Assembly: GCA_944319885.1 (NCBI GenBank)
Contig: CALUFC010000001.1
Coordinates: forward strand, 248,001-312,000
From: an uncultured Coriobacteriaceae bacterium
GTDB lineage: Bacteria; Actinomycetota; Coriobacteriia; Coriobacteriales; Coriobacteriaceae
Length of the DNA stretch: 64,000 nucleotides
Direction of reading: 5' to 3'
This document shows, piece after piece, positions 34,765 through 43,502 of this stretch (position 1 is the first letter of the stretch; each line of letters opens with the position of its first letter). The notes beneath the pieces are model-generated. The model was not told the origin of the DNA and made no database searches. It saw nothing but the letters and a program-made list of their open reading frames with translations. The position numbers and the translations under genes are program-made.

Positions 34765-34800
34765 CGGCCGGGGGAATCTTCCCAGATCGTCACCCCCGGT
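34765..34800 (+). terminator. Hairpin between the PTS permease and IIA genes
   Basis: Arms CCGGGGG (34768-34774) and CCCCCGG (34793-34799) with an inner ATCT/AGAT pair. There is no T run, so it may be a processing or attenuation hairpin rather than a full terminator. Confidence 0.4.
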
Positions 34801-34821
34801 CGTCTCCCCAATTCGCAAAGT

Positions 34822-34836
34822 ATACCAGCCTGGTAT
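34822..34836. promoter_or_regulatory. 15-bp perfect palindrome before the IIA gene
   Basis: ATACCAG, a central C, CTGGTAT, 24 bp before the IIA start codon. GntR/UTRA regulators bind palindromes of this kind. It is the best candidate operator for the GntR protein and suggests a second, internal promoter for IIA-IIB-SDR. Confidence 0.5.
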
Positions 34837-34860
34837 CAGATGGCGGAGAGGAGGAAAACC

Positions 34861-35304
34861 ATGATTCAGATTGCGTTGATTAGCCATGGCGCGTTTTGCG
34901 AGGGGCTCATCGACACACTCAAGATGGTGTCGGGCGACGACTTTGGCGTGCGCACGCTGAGCCTCGTGCCGGGCACCGCGCCCGAGGCGTATCGCGAGCG
35001 CCTATCTCAGATGTTGGACGAGCTCATTGCGCAGGATGATCGCGGCGTGCTCGTGCTCACCGATATCGCCGGCGGTACGCCGTTCAACAGCGCCGTGTAC
35101 CTGCGAAGCACGTATAAGATCGGCATCGTCTCCGGAGTGAACGTCCCCATGCTCATGACGCTTGCGATTGAGCGCACGGAAGACGACACCATCGATACGC
35201 TGCTCGAGAAGGCCCAGCAGCCGCTGGCTGTGGGTGTGAAGGTAGTTAGCCCCAACGATACAGAAAAGAGGAAACGTGCAAAACTTAGTGCTCACGCGCA
35301 TTGA
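34861..35304 (+). CDS. PTS mannose/sorbose-family IIA component
   Basis: A 147-residue soluble phosphocarrier. The N-terminus MIQIALISHG places the phosphorylated His at position 9, as in the ManX-IIA family. It accepts phosphate from HPr and passes it to IIB. LVLTDIAGGTPFNSAV is the other conserved block. The start at 34861 follows GAGAGGAGG; an ATG at 34840 lacks a ribosome site. The last residues (KRKRAKLSAHAH) arise because its 3' end overlaps the IIB gene by 29 bp. Confidence 0.92.
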   Translation: MIQIALISHGAFCEGLIDTLKMVSGDDFGVRTLSLVPGTAPEAYRERLSQMLDELIAQDDRGVLVLTDIAGGTPFNSAVYLRSTYKIGIVSGVNVPMLMTLAIERTEDDTIDTLLEKAQQPLAVGVKVVSPNDTEKRKRAKLSAHAH

Positions 35305-35749
35305 TGACCGCCTGATTCACGGCCAGGTTATGACCGCTTGGATCAAGAACAAGCACGCCGACCAGGTTGTGATCGTCGACGACGGTACCGCCGCCGACGA
35401 GTACATGATCGAAGTCCTTGAGATGGCCATCCCTGAGGAGATCGCCATTGGCATCTTCACCAAGGAGGAGGGTGTCGAATTCTTCTCGCAGGGGCTCGAT
35501 GCGCCCACGATTCTTCTGGTCAAGGGTCCCGAGGCGCTGCTGTATCTGGTTCAGCACGGCATCGACATCGACGAGATCGACGTGGGCGGCATGGGCGCCC
35601 GCGCCAATCGCTCGGTGCTCTACAAGAACATCTCTACGAGTGAAGACGAGAACGCGTGCTTCAAGGAGCTGGTCGACCGCGGTGTGAACGTGTTCGTTCA
35701 GGTGATGCCGCAGGACAAGCCGGTCTCGATTGCCGAATTTCTCAAGTAA
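35276..35749 (+). CDS. PTS mannose/sorbose-family IIB component
   Basis: A 157-residue IIB protein. The phosphoacceptor is His15 in RIDDRLIHGQV, the family signature, and DDGTAADEYM and DVGGMGARANR are further conserved blocks. It takes phosphate from IIA and gives it to the sugar. The start is GTG at 35276, just after AGAGGAAAC. The 29-bp overlap with IIA implies translational coupling. Confidence 0.93.
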   Translation: MQNLVLTRIDDRLIHGQVMTAWIKNKHADQVVIVDDGTAADEYMIEVLEMAIPEEIAIGIFTKEEGVEFFSQGLDAPTILLVKGPEALLYLVQHGIDIDEIDVGGMGARANRSVLYKNISTSEDENACFKELVDRGVNVFVQVMPQDKPVSIAEFLK

Positions 35750-35806
35750 ACCCCTATATCGCCCCGCAATGCGGAGCGTCGTCAACGTACCGAGAGGATC
35801 CACATC

Positions 35807-36592
35807 ATGAATACCGAGCGTATGGATGGTCGCGTGTTCGTTATCACGGGCGCGGCAAGCGGCATGGGCGCCGCGATGGCGCACGACTTTGCGCAGCGCG
35901 GGGCCAAGATCGCCATCTTCGATTTGGATGACGAGCATGGCACCAAGGTGGCCGACGAGATCGCTGCCGCTGGCGGCACCGCTGCGTTTTATCACGTGAG
36001 CGTGACCGATAAGGCTGCTATCCAGCAGGCGGCCGATGAGGTTGAGGAGCGCTTTGGCGCTATCGATTCGTGGGTCAACTCTGCCGGCGTGTCGCGCATG
36101 GTGCCGTTTCTGGATAGCTCCGAGGAGCTGTGGGACCTCACCATCGATGTTAACCTCAAGGGCGTGTTCCTTTGCTGCCAGGTGGCGGTTGCCAAGATGC
36201 TTGAGCATGGCGGCGGCGTGATTTTGAACATGTCCTCGCTGTCGGGCAAGAAACCCAGCTCGTGGCAGACCATCTACTGCGCCAGCAAGTTCGGCGTGCA
36301 GGGACTCACCGAATCTATCGCCAAGGAGTTTGCCGATCAGAATATTCGTGTGAACGCAATTTGCCCGGGTATCGTTCCCACTGAGATGTGGGATCGCCTG
36401 AAGTACGAGTACGCAAAGAAACGCGACCTCGATCCCGAAGAGGTGCTGCCGTACTTCAAGAAGAACATCCCCATGCATCGCCTCGTTGATATCCAGGACG
36501 TTATCAACGCCGCCGTGTTCCTGCTGACGGATAACTCCAGCTACCTCACGGGCCAGTCGATCAAGCTCACCGGTGGCGAGTGGATGGACTAG
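35807..36592 (+). CDS. Short-chain dehydrogenase/reductase (SorD/sorbitol-6-phosphate dehydrogenase-like role)
   Basis: A 261-residue classical SDR. The cofactor motif is TGAASGMG (14-21), with Asp near residue 39 (FDLDDE) suggesting NAD. Catalytic Ser and Tyr-Lys are in NMSSLSG and YCASK, and NSAG is the structural motif. It ends the PTS operon. In the classical L-sorbose operon, a zinc dehydrogenase reduces sorbose-1-phosphate and an SDR then oxidises glucitol-6-phosphate to fructose-6-phosphate. This operon has the same two enzyme types and the same PTS family. The actual sugar is an inference. Confidence 0.82.
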   Translation: MNTERMDGRVFVITGAASGMGAAMAHDFAQRGAKIAIFDLDDEHGTKVADEIAAAGGTAAFYHVSVTDKAAIQQAADEVEERFGAIDSWVNSAGVSRMVPFLDSSEELWDLTIDVNLKGVFLCCQVAVAKMLEHGGGVILNMSSLSGKKPSSWQTIYCASKFGVQGLTESIAKEFADQNIRVNAICPGIVPTEMWDRLKYEYAKKRDLDPEEVLPYFKKNIPMHRLVDIQDVINAAVFLLTDNSSYLTGQSIKLTGGEWMD

Positions 36593-36757
36593 CGCATCCC
36601 TTCGCGCTCGCTTGCCGCGTCGCCGTGCTGAGCTCGACCCATATGTGGGAGATGCGAACCTCCCTTTCCAGACCATCCGTCGTGTGCCTTATGACGCCGC
36701 CTTCCTTTCCAGGCGTACGGGCTTCGCGGCGGATGGTTTTTTTGGGCACGGCGTCTG

Positions 36758-36905
36758 TTTTTTCAGATACTCAATGGTTGGGCGGGGATGGGCTGAGTAG
36801 TCAAGAAGGCACGTTGAAGAACCTGCAGGTAGAGAGCTCGATTAAGAGCTGCGGCATGCATGCCTACTCCAGATGCCGTCTTTAAACCATTGAGAGACTG
36901 AAAAA
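36758..36905. repeat. Palindromic intergenic element, copy D (clearest copy)
   Basis: The left arm has TTTTTTCAG (36758-36766), N5, CAATGG (36772-36777), N18, AGTAG (36796-36800). The centre is 63 nt (36801-36863). The right arm has CTACT (36864-36868), N18, CCATTG (36887-36892), N5, CTGAAAAA (36898-36905). The core GCAGGTAGA lies at positions 25-33 of the centre. Every box matches the family consensus. It lies between the PTS operon and the his operon. Confidence 0.88.
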
Positions 36906-37091
36906 CGCATCCGCGCATCCGGAAAAGATGGGATTGCGCCCGAGCCCCTCGGTTCTGGAGCGTTACACGATGGTTACAGCCTACCGCCTCTGGCTGGACA
37001 CTCCGCTATGATAAAGTCCATGCGTGAAAATGTGCGCGTAATGGAGCGCCCGGGCGGTACTGCCGCGCGGGCTGGATGAGGGGGTAGGTGC
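36906..37091 (+). promoter_or_regulatory. Leader of the histidine operon
   Basis: A TATGAT (37007-37012) is the only reasonable -10 candidate, with no good -35. CGCCCGGGCGG... near 37050 can form a GC-rich hairpin. I see no T-box, no His-rich leader peptide and no known riboswitch. GAGGGGGTAGG precedes the first gene. Confidence 0.35.
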
Positions 37092-38783
37092 ATGGCCGTA
37101 ACGCCATGGGGGTTCAGAGACATCCTGCCCGAGGAGGCCGCGACGCGCGAGCGGATTGCCGAGACGGTGCGCGCGGTCTTCAGGACACATGGGTATCTGC
37201 CGGTAGAAACGCCGCTGCTTGAAGATCGCGTGACGCTCGAGGCGAGTGGCGGGCGTATGGCCGACACACCGTTCAAGCTGTTTGACGACGATGGCCGCGT
37301 GCTCGTGGTGCGTCACGACAATACGCTGCCCATCGTGCGGCTTGTGTCGTCGCGCCTGAAGCAGCACGCGCTGCCGCTGCGCCTGCGGTACGAAGCGCCG
37401 GTTGTGCGCGAGCAGGCGCGCTTTGCCGGCATGGCGCGGCAGTTCACCCAGTTGGGCTTTGAGCTTGTGGGCGACGGCGGCGCCGAAGCGGATGCCGAGA
37501 TGGTCGCGCTCGCCATCGAGGCCATGGAGGCGCTGGGGGTGCCCGATTGCCGCATGGTGTGCGGTAGCGTCCTGCCGTTCCAGCTGCTGCTCGCGCGTTG
37601 CGACGATGCGGCGCTCGCCATCGACGCGCTCGCACTCGTTCACGCGAACAACTTTGTAGATCTGGATAATCGCGTGGCGCAAAGCGGCGTTTCGGAGGCG
37701 ATGGCGCGTGCGATCACCGAGCTGCCGCGCCAGCACGGAGGCCTCGAGGCGCTCGATCGTGTGGACGAGCTGCTGGCGAGCGCGGGCGTGACCGAGCAAG
37801 CAACCGCCGAGCTCCGGGGGCTCTATGCCCGGCTTGGTGACCGCGCTTGCGCGCTGTCGTTCGATTTTTCCATCATGAACTCGTTCGATTACTACACGGG
37901 GCTCGTGTTCAAGGCCTACGCCGCCGGCATGTCCGATGCGCTGGGTTCGGGCGGTCGCTATGACGACGTGTTCGATAACGTATTTGCTGCGTGCGCGCAT
38001 GTGCCCGCCGCCGGTTTCGCGTTTTCGCTTGAGCGCCTGGAGGAGGCGCTTGATGGCTGCGCGCCGGGTGCGTCGGCGGCGTGCGGGGCTCCCTCTGAGG
38101 TACCGCTGCGCATCGCGGTGCCCAAGGGATCGCTCAATCCGGGCACCATCGAGGCGCTCGAGCGCGCCGGGCTCGATGTTTCCGGTCTGCGTGATCCGGG
38201 TCGCCGACTGATCATTTCCTCGCATGAGGTTGCCGGCTCCCACGCAGACGCCCCGTGTTCGCTGGGCGACGTCGAGTTTGTCATCGTGCGCGCCACCGAT
38301 GCTCCGGCATTCGTGGCGTGCGGCGGGGCGGATTGCGGCTTTTGCGGCCGAGACTCGCTCATCGAGGCCGATCTCGATTTGCTCGAGCTTATCGACCTGA
38401 GGTACGGCGCATGCCGGTTCATCGAGGCGGAGCCAGCTGGTCGCGCGGAGGCAACCAAGCGCGCGTATACCCGTCGCGGCACCCTGCGCGTGGCAACCAA
38501 GTATCCCAAGATCGCCGCTTCATGGTACGCCCAGCGCGGCATCGCGGCGGATATCGTATCGCTGCACGGCAATATCGAGCTCGGACCCATCGTGGGGCTT
38601 TCCGACCGCATTGTAGACATCACGGCAACGGGCACCACGCTGCGCGAGAACAACCTGGTTATCACCGGTGAGATCATGACCTGCACGGCGCGCTTCTTTG
38701 CCAACCCGGGGTGCGCCCGCCTCGATCCGCGCGTGCGCGAGCTCGCGCGGCGCCTGGCCGCGTGCGAGATTGGAGCGAAATGA
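37092..38783 (+). CDS. hisZG: HisZ-HisG fusion: ATP phosphoribosyltransferase, regulatory plus catalytic parts
   Basis: A 563-residue fusion. Residues 1 to about 325 are HisZ, the histidyl-tRNA-synthetase-like regulatory subunit (GFRDILPEEA, then RHDNTLPIVR, RYEAPVVRE and DYYTGLVFKAY). Residues about 335-563 are the short-form catalytic HisG (RIAVPKGSLNPGT, VATKYPKIA, LHGNIELGPIVGLSDRIVD). Together they join ATP and PRPP in the first step of histidine synthesis, feedback-inhibited by histidine through HisZ. In most bacteria with short HisG the two are separate chains in a hetero-octamer. It is the first gene of the operon and overlaps hisD by 4 bp. Confidence 0.93.
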   Translation: MAVTPWGFRDILPEEAATRERIAETVRAVFRTHGYLPVETPLLEDRVTLEASGGRMADTPFKLFDDDGRVLVVRHDNTLPIVRLVSSRLKQHALPLRLRYEAPVVREQARFAGMARQFTQLGFELVGDGGAEADAEMVALAIEAMEALGVPDCRMVCGSVLPFQLLLARCDDAALAIDALALVHANNFVDLDNRVAQSGVSEAMARAITELPRQHGGLEALDRVDELLASAGVTEQATAELRGLYARLGDRACALSFDFSIMNSFDYYTGLVFKAYAAGMSDALGSGGRYDDVFDNVFAACAHVPAAGFAFSLERLEEALDGCAPGASAACGAPSEVPLRIAVPKGSLNPGTIEALERAGLDVSGLRDPGRRLIISSHEVAGSHADAPCSLGDVEFVIVRATDAPAFVACGGADCGFCGRDSLIEADLDLLELIDLRYGACRFIEAEPAGRAEATKRAYTRRGTLRVATKYPKIAASWYAQRGIAADIVSLHGNIELGPIVGLSDRIVDITATGTTLRENNLVITGEIMTCTARFFANPGCARLDPRVRELARRLAACEIGAK

Positions 38784-40195
38784 AGACCATCGTTCTTGGT
38801 GCCGGCGAGCGCCTGGCACCCGTTCAACTTTCCCGCAAGGGCGTGCTGCCCGCCGAGATTCAGGCAGCTGCCCGCGACATTGTGACGCAGGTGCGCGAGG
38901 GTGGCGACACGGCGTTGCGCCGTTTTGAGCACGAGTTCGACGGCGTCGAGCTTGCGAGCTTCCGGCTGCCCCAAGAGGCCATCGATCGCGCACTCGAGGG
39001 TCTCGATCCGGCATTCGTGAGCGCGCTCGAGAAGGCGGCGCGCCAGATTCGCGACTTTCACGAGCGCGAGGTTACCCAGAGCTGGTTCACCACGCGTGCC
39101 GACGGCACCATGTTGGGCGTCAAGGTGACGCCGGTCGCGGCGGCGGGCATCTACGTGCCGGGCGGGCGCGCGCAGTACCCGTCCACCGTGCTTATGAATG
39201 CTATTCCCGCTAAGGTTGCGGGCGTGCAGCGCATTGTCATGGTGACGCCGCCCCAGCGCGATGCCGCGCCGGGCGAGCCCCCACTCTCGCCCTATACGCT
39301 TGCCGCGGCGCGCGTCGCCGGTGTCGACGAGATCTATACGATCGGCGGCGCGCAGGCCATCGCTGCGCTTGCCTATGGCACCGAGTCCATCCCGCGGGTC
39401 GATAAGATCACCGGTCCGGGCAACGCCTACGTCGCCGCTGCCAAGCAACTCGTTTCGGGCGATGTGGGCATCGATATGATCGCCGGCCCTAGCGAGGTCT
39501 GCGTGCTAGCCGATGCCAGCGCGAACCCCGTTGTGGTCGCCGCTGATCTCATGGCCCAGGCCGAGCACGATCCGCTGGCGGCATGCTACCTCGTGACGCC
39601 CGACGAGGCGTTCGCGCGCGAGGTCGAGCGTGCCGTCGAGCTGCTTGTGGCGCAGAGCCCGCGCGCCGACATCACGCGAACCTCGCTGGAAAACGAGGGG
39701 GCCATCGTAATCGCTCCCGATCGAGCCGCCGCGGTCGATGCGGTCAATACCATCGCGCCCGAGCATCTCGAGCTACATTGCGCCGACGCCATGGGCCTGC
39801 TCGGCTCGATTCGCAACGCCGGCGCCATTTTCGTGGGTGCATGGAGCTCGGAGCCGCTGGGCGATTACGTAGCAGGTCCCAACCATACGCTGCCCACCGG
39901 CGGTACTGCGGTGTTCTCCAACCCGCTTTCCGTCGAGGATTTCGTCAAGCGTTCGTCGGTGATCTGCTACACGCCCGAAGGCCTTCTGGCCGATGCGCCG
40001 GCAACGCAGCGGCTTGCGGAGGGTGAGGGTCTCTGGGCGCACGCGCTCTCGGCTGGACTCAGGCGTCGCGTGCTCGAGCAAGGCGAGGAAGCTGTCTCGC
40101 TCGATGCGCTCGCCGGCGTCGATCTCGGCCGCATTGCCTGGCCGGACGATGATGCCCAGACGGTCGCCGATGGCGCGACACGGCCTGAGGCGTGA
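38780..40195 (+). CDS. hisD: Histidinol dehydrogenase
   Basis: A 471-residue enzyme catalysing the last two steps, histidinol to histidine, with NAD and zinc. Family blocks include YVPGGRAQYPSTVLMN, GGAQAIAALAYGTESIP, KITGPGNAYVAAAK, AGPSEVCVLAD, DLMAQAEHDPLAA and the catalytic APEHLELH with its His pair. The ATG at 38780 overlaps the hisZG stop (ATGA). A longer in-frame start at 38711 lies inside hisZG and is rejected. The C-terminal about 20 residues are variable. Confidence 0.97.
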   Translation: MKTIVLGAGERLAPVQLSRKGVLPAEIQAAARDIVTQVREGGDTALRRFEHEFDGVELASFRLPQEAIDRALEGLDPAFVSALEKAARQIRDFHEREVTQSWFTTRADGTMLGVKVTPVAAAGIYVPGGRAQYPSTVLMNAIPAKVAGVQRIVMVTPPQRDAAPGEPPLSPYTLAAARVAGVDEIYTIGGAQAIAALAYGTESIPRVDKITGPGNAYVAAAKQLVSGDVGIDMIAGPSEVCVLADASANPVVVAADLMAQAEHDPLAACYLVTPDEAFAREVERAVELLVAQSPRADITRTSLENEGAIVIAPDRAAAVDAVNTIAPEHLELHCADAMGLLGSIRNAGAIFVGAWSSEPLGDYVAGPNHTLPTGGTAVFSNPLSVEDFVKRSSVICYTPEGLLADAPATQRLAEGEGLWAHALSAGLRRRVLEQGEEAVSLDALAGVDLGRIAWPDDDAQTVADGATRPEA

Positions 40196-41310
40196 TGGCG
40201 ATGGCGCAGCTTTCGGAGCGCATGCGGGCGCTCGTTCAGCCGCATCTCGCGGACATCGAGCCCTATGATCCCAATTTCACGCCCACGCGCATCAATCTCT
40301 CGGCAAACGAGAACACGTACCCGCTGCCGGCGCCGGTGCACGACGCCGTCGTCTCGGCGCTCGCGGCAACGCCGCTCAACCGTTATCCCGACCCCATGTC
40401 GGACGAGCTGCGGGGCGAGCTGGCTGCATGGCACGGCGTGGCGCCCGAGCAGGTATGTGTGGGCAATGGCGGCGACGAGCTGCTCTATAACTTCTTGCTC
40501 GCCTTTGGCGGCGCGGGACGAACACTCGTTACCTGCCCGCCCGATTTTAGCGAGTATGCCTTCTTCGCTTCCCTGGCGCAGACGGATGTCGTGCGCGTAT
40601 GGCGCGACGCGGACACGATGCGCGTCGATGCTGCTTCGCTGGTGGAGGCTGCGCAGCAGGCGCATATGGTGATCCTTACCTCGCCCAACAATCCCACCGG
40701 TGACGTGCTCGAGCGCGACCTTATCGCGCGCGTTTGCGCGGCATGCCCCGGCCTGGTGATGGTCGACGAGGCGTACGGCGAGTTCGCCGATGCGGGCACC
40801 ACGGCGGAGCCGCTCTTGGCATGCCACGATAACCTCGTGGTGCTGCACACGCTTTCCAAGGCGTTTGGCTCGGCGGGCATTCGCTGCGGGTACGTGCTGG
40901 CCGCGCCCGATATCATCGAGGTGTTCGCGGCGATTCGCCAGATTTACTCGGTCAACGTGCTCACGCAGGCGGCCGCCGTGGCGGCGGTGCGCTCGCGTGC
41001 GGTGTTCGAGCCGGTGGTCGAGACGATTCGTGCCGAGCGTGAGCGCATGGCGGCGGCCCTCGGGTCGATACCCGGCGTGCGTGTCTGGCCGAGCCAGGGC
41101 AATTTCCTCCTGGTGCGCATGGCCGAAGCAAGCCGCGTGCGCGCGCGCCTGCGCGACGAATACTCGATTCTTGTGCGGGACTTCAGCTACGCGCCGGGGC
41201 TTGCCGACTGCTTGCGCATCACCGTGGGTACACCTGAAGAAAACAATGCGGTGCTGCACGCTCTCGAGCAGCTCGTTGCATACGGCTCGTTGGGAAAGGA
41301 GACGCGATGA
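40195..41310 (+). CDS. hisC: Histidinol-phosphate aminotransferase
   Basis: A 371-residue PLP enzyme of fold type I that converts imidazole acetol phosphate to histidinol phosphate. SPNNPTGD, VMVDEAYGEF and TLSKAFGSAGIRCGY (with the PLP Lys in SK) are diagnostic. The start at 40195 forms TGATG with the hisD stop; a GTG at 40192 and an ATG at 40201 are alternatives. It overlaps hisB by 4 bp. Confidence 0.96.
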   Translation: MAMAQLSERMRALVQPHLADIEPYDPNFTPTRINLSANENTYPLPAPVHDAVVSALAATPLNRYPDPMSDELRGELAAWHGVAPEQVCVGNGGDELLYNFLLAFGGAGRTLVTCPPDFSEYAFFASLAQTDVVRVWRDADTMRVDAASLVEAAQQAHMVILTSPNNPTGDVLERDLIARVCAACPGLVMVDEAYGEFADAGTTAEPLLACHDNLVVLHTLSKAFGSAGIRCGYVLAAPDIIEVFAAIRQIYSVNVLTQAAAVAAVRSRAVFEPVVETIRAERERMAAALGSIPGVRVWPSQGNFLLVRMAEASRVRARLRDEYSILVRDFSYAPGLADCLRITVGTPEENNAVLHALEQLVAYGSLGKETR

Positions 41311-41954
41311 CCGTCTATAAGAAGTCCGCTGCAGCAAAGGCGGCCGAAGCCGCTGCCGCCAAGCCCGCCGCACGCGCGGCGACCGTGCAGCGCGTTACCG
41401 GCGAGACCGACATCACGCTCACGCTCGATCTCGATGGCACGGGCGCATGCGATATCACGACGGGCGTGCCGTTCTTCGACCATATGCTCAACGCTTTCGC
41501 GCGTCATGGACTGTTCGACCTGCATGTCGAGGCGCTGGGCGATACCGAGGTGGATGCGCATCACACCGTGGAGGACACGGGCATCGTGCTGGGCCAGGCG
41601 TTTGCCCGGGCGCTGGGCGACAAGCGCGGCATTCGACGCTTCGCCGATGTGGCGATTCCCATGGACGAGACGCTCGTGATGGCGGCGGTCGATATCTCCG
41701 GCCGAGGCCAGGCATATTGCGAGCTCCCCATCGCCGCGCCTCGGGTGGGTGATTTCGACACCGAGCTCGCGGTGGAGTTCTTCTACGCCTTCGCGCGCGA
41801 TGCGGGCGTGACGCTGCATGTGCGCGAGCTTGCCGGCGAGAACGCGCACCATATCATCGAGGCGGCGTTCAAGGCGGTGGGCCGCGCCATGCGTCTTGCG
41901 TGCGAGCATGACGCGCGCGTAGAGGGCGTGCCTTCTACCAAGGGATCGTTATAG
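41307..41954 (+). CDS. hisB: Imidazoleglycerol-phosphate dehydratase
   Basis: A 215-residue monofunctional dehydratase. The manganese-binding His motifs are FFDHMLNAFARHG, DAHHTVEDTGI and the later ENAHHIIEAAFKA. An Ala/Lys-rich N-terminal extension of about 25 residues precedes the domain (SAAAKAAEAAAAKPAARAA), which is not usual and may be disordered. There is no phosphatase domain; histidinol-phosphate phosphatase must be encoded elsewhere. Confidence 0.96.
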   Translation: MTVYKKSAAAKAAEAAAAKPAARAATVQRVTGETDITLTLDLDGTGACDITTGVPFFDHMLNAFARHGLFDLHVEALGDTEVDAHHTVEDTGIVLGQAFARALGDKRGIRRFADVAIPMDETLVMAAVDISGRGQAYCELPIAAPRVGDFDTELAVEFFYAFARDAGVTLHVRELAGENAHHIIEAAFKAVGRAMRLACEHDARVEGVPSTKGSL

Positions 41955-41996
41955 CGGGTGCGCGCGGGCACGCGAGCGAGCATGAGAGGCAGGGCG

Positions 41997-42755
41997 ATGG
42001 AGACGCCAACGATCGCGGTGGTCGATTACCACAAGGGCAACCTATCGAGTGTGGCGCGCGGTCTTGATCGCGCGGGTGCGCGGGCGCTGGTTACCGACAG
42101 CCCGCGTGAGATCGCAGCCGCCGACGGCATCGTGCTGCCGGGCGTTGGCTCGTTTTTCGATGCCATCACCTTCATGCACGAGCGCGGACAAGACCGCGCC
42201 GTCATCGATGCCGTTGCGGCGGGAACGCCGTTTTTGGGTATCTGCCTGGGGCTGCAGCTGTTGTTTTCCCGCGGTGACGAAGGGGTGCCTTCGGAGGGGA
42301 GCGGCGCCGAGCCGGTTGTCGCTTCGGACGCGCGCGGTACCGGTCTGGCGCCGGGTGCGATATTCGAGGCCGAAGGCAAGCGCTGGGTGCGCGGCCTCGG
42401 CGTGCTCGAGGGCTCGTGCACGCGGCTTTCGTCGCGTCGGCTCAAGGTGCCCCACGTGGGCTGGGATCAGATGCACCTCACGCCGGCAGGGCAGGCAAGC
42501 GCGCTGCTCGCGCATGTGGCGGAGGGCGCCAACGTGTACTTCACGCACTCGTACGCGCTTGACGACGACTGCGATCCTTCCATCGTGCTCGCGCGCACGC
42601 ATTATGTGCGCAGCTTTCCTTGCATCATAGGCACGGGCAACATCTATGGCTGCCAGTTCCATCCAGAGAAATCGTCGGTGCTGGGGCTCGAGATGCTCGC
42701 GAACTTCACGGCGATTGCTCGCGTGTCCGGTGCATCAGGAGGTGATCGTTCATGA
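41997..42755 (+). CDS. hisH: Imidazole glycerol phosphate synthase, glutaminase subunit
   Basis: A 252-residue class I glutamine amidotransferase that makes ammonia for HisF. The nucleophile Cys is in FLGICLGLQLLF, and the catalytic His-Glu pair is in GCQFHPEKSS near the C-terminus. It is about 45 residues longer than the E. coli protein because of an insertion after the nucleophile (the EGSGAEPVVASDARGTGLAP region). The start at 41997 follows GAGAGGCAGGG; an earlier frame start at 41958 is rejected. Confidence 0.95.
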   Translation: METPTIAVVDYHKGNLSSVARGLDRAGARALVTDSPREIAAADGIVLPGVGSFFDAITFMHERGQDRAVIDAVAAGTPFLGICLGLQLLFSRGDEGVPSEGSGAEPVVASDARGTGLAPGAIFEAEGKRWVRGLGVLEGSCTRLSSRRLKVPHVGWDQMHLTPAGQASALLAHVAEGANVYFTHSYALDDDCDPSIVLARTHYVRSFPCIIGTGNIYGCQFHPEKSSVLGLEMLANFTAIARVSGASGGDRS

Positions 42756-43498
42756 TTGTGTTTCCCGCTATCGATCTGATAGACGGCAAGGTCGTGCGCC
42801 TTGAGCGCGGCGATCGCAGCCGCATGAAGGTATATTCCAACGATCCGGTGGCGGTTGCCCAATCGTTTGCCGAGCAGGGTGCCCGCTGGATCCATGTGGT
42901 CGATCTGTCCTCGGCTCTCGAGGAAGACGAAGACGCCCGCGCCGCCAACGCGCGCGCGATCGAGCGCATTTGCGGTGTCGAGGGCATCTCGGTCGACGTG
43001 GGCGGCGGCGTTCGCTCGCTCGCACGCATCGATGAGCTCGTAGCATATGGCTGCAAGCGTATCTCGCTGGGCACGGTGCTCGTGCTCGAGCCCGGATTCG
43101 CCGAGGTCGCGGCGCGCGCGTTTGGCGATGTCCTCGTTGCCGATGTCGCCGCGCGCAACGGCGAGGTCAAGGTGAACGGCTGGCGCGACGATGTGGCGCG
43201 CAGCCTCGACGACGTGGTGGGCCAGCTTACCAGCCTGGGCTTCAAGCACCTGGTCTTTACCGACATCGCGCGCGATGGCATGCAAACCGGTATCGATGCG
43301 GCGGCATATTGCCATGTTGCCCAGCTGGCAGGGTTTCCCGTGGTGGCATCCGGTGGCGTCTCCACGCTCGACGATGTTCGCTCGCTGGCGCAGCTGGGCG
43401 ACGATGCGATCGAGGGCGTTATCATCGGGCGCGCGCTTTACGAGGGCAACTTCTCGCTAACCGATGCTCTCGCCGCGGCATCTTCGCAGAAAGGTTAA
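42752..43498 (+). CDS. hisA: Phosphoribosylformimino-5-aminoimidazole carboxamide ribotide isomerase
   Basis: A 248-residue beta/alpha barrel that isomerises ProFAR to PRFAR. Catalytic Asp residues lie in the first strand ([14 protein letters not shown]) and in [24 protein letters not shown] is the phosphate-binding turn. It overlaps hisH by 4 bp. Confidence 0.96.
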   Translation: MIVFPAIDLIDGKVVRLERGDRSRMKVYSNDPVAVAQSFAEQGARWIHVVDLSSALEEDEDARAANARAIERICGVEGISVDVGGGVRSLARIDELVAYGCKRISLGTVLVLEPGFAEVAARAFGDVLVADVAARNGEVKVNGWRDDVARSLDDVVGQLTSLGFKHLVFTDIARDGMQTGIDAAAYCHVAQLAGFPVVASGGVSTLDDVRSLAQLGDDAIEGVIIGRALYEGNFSLTDALAAASSQKG

Positions 43499-43502
43499 CG
43501 CG

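Noticed and set aside
36906-37091. T-box or His-attenuator leader before the his operon
   Set aside because: No T-box consensus and no His-rich leader peptide could be found.
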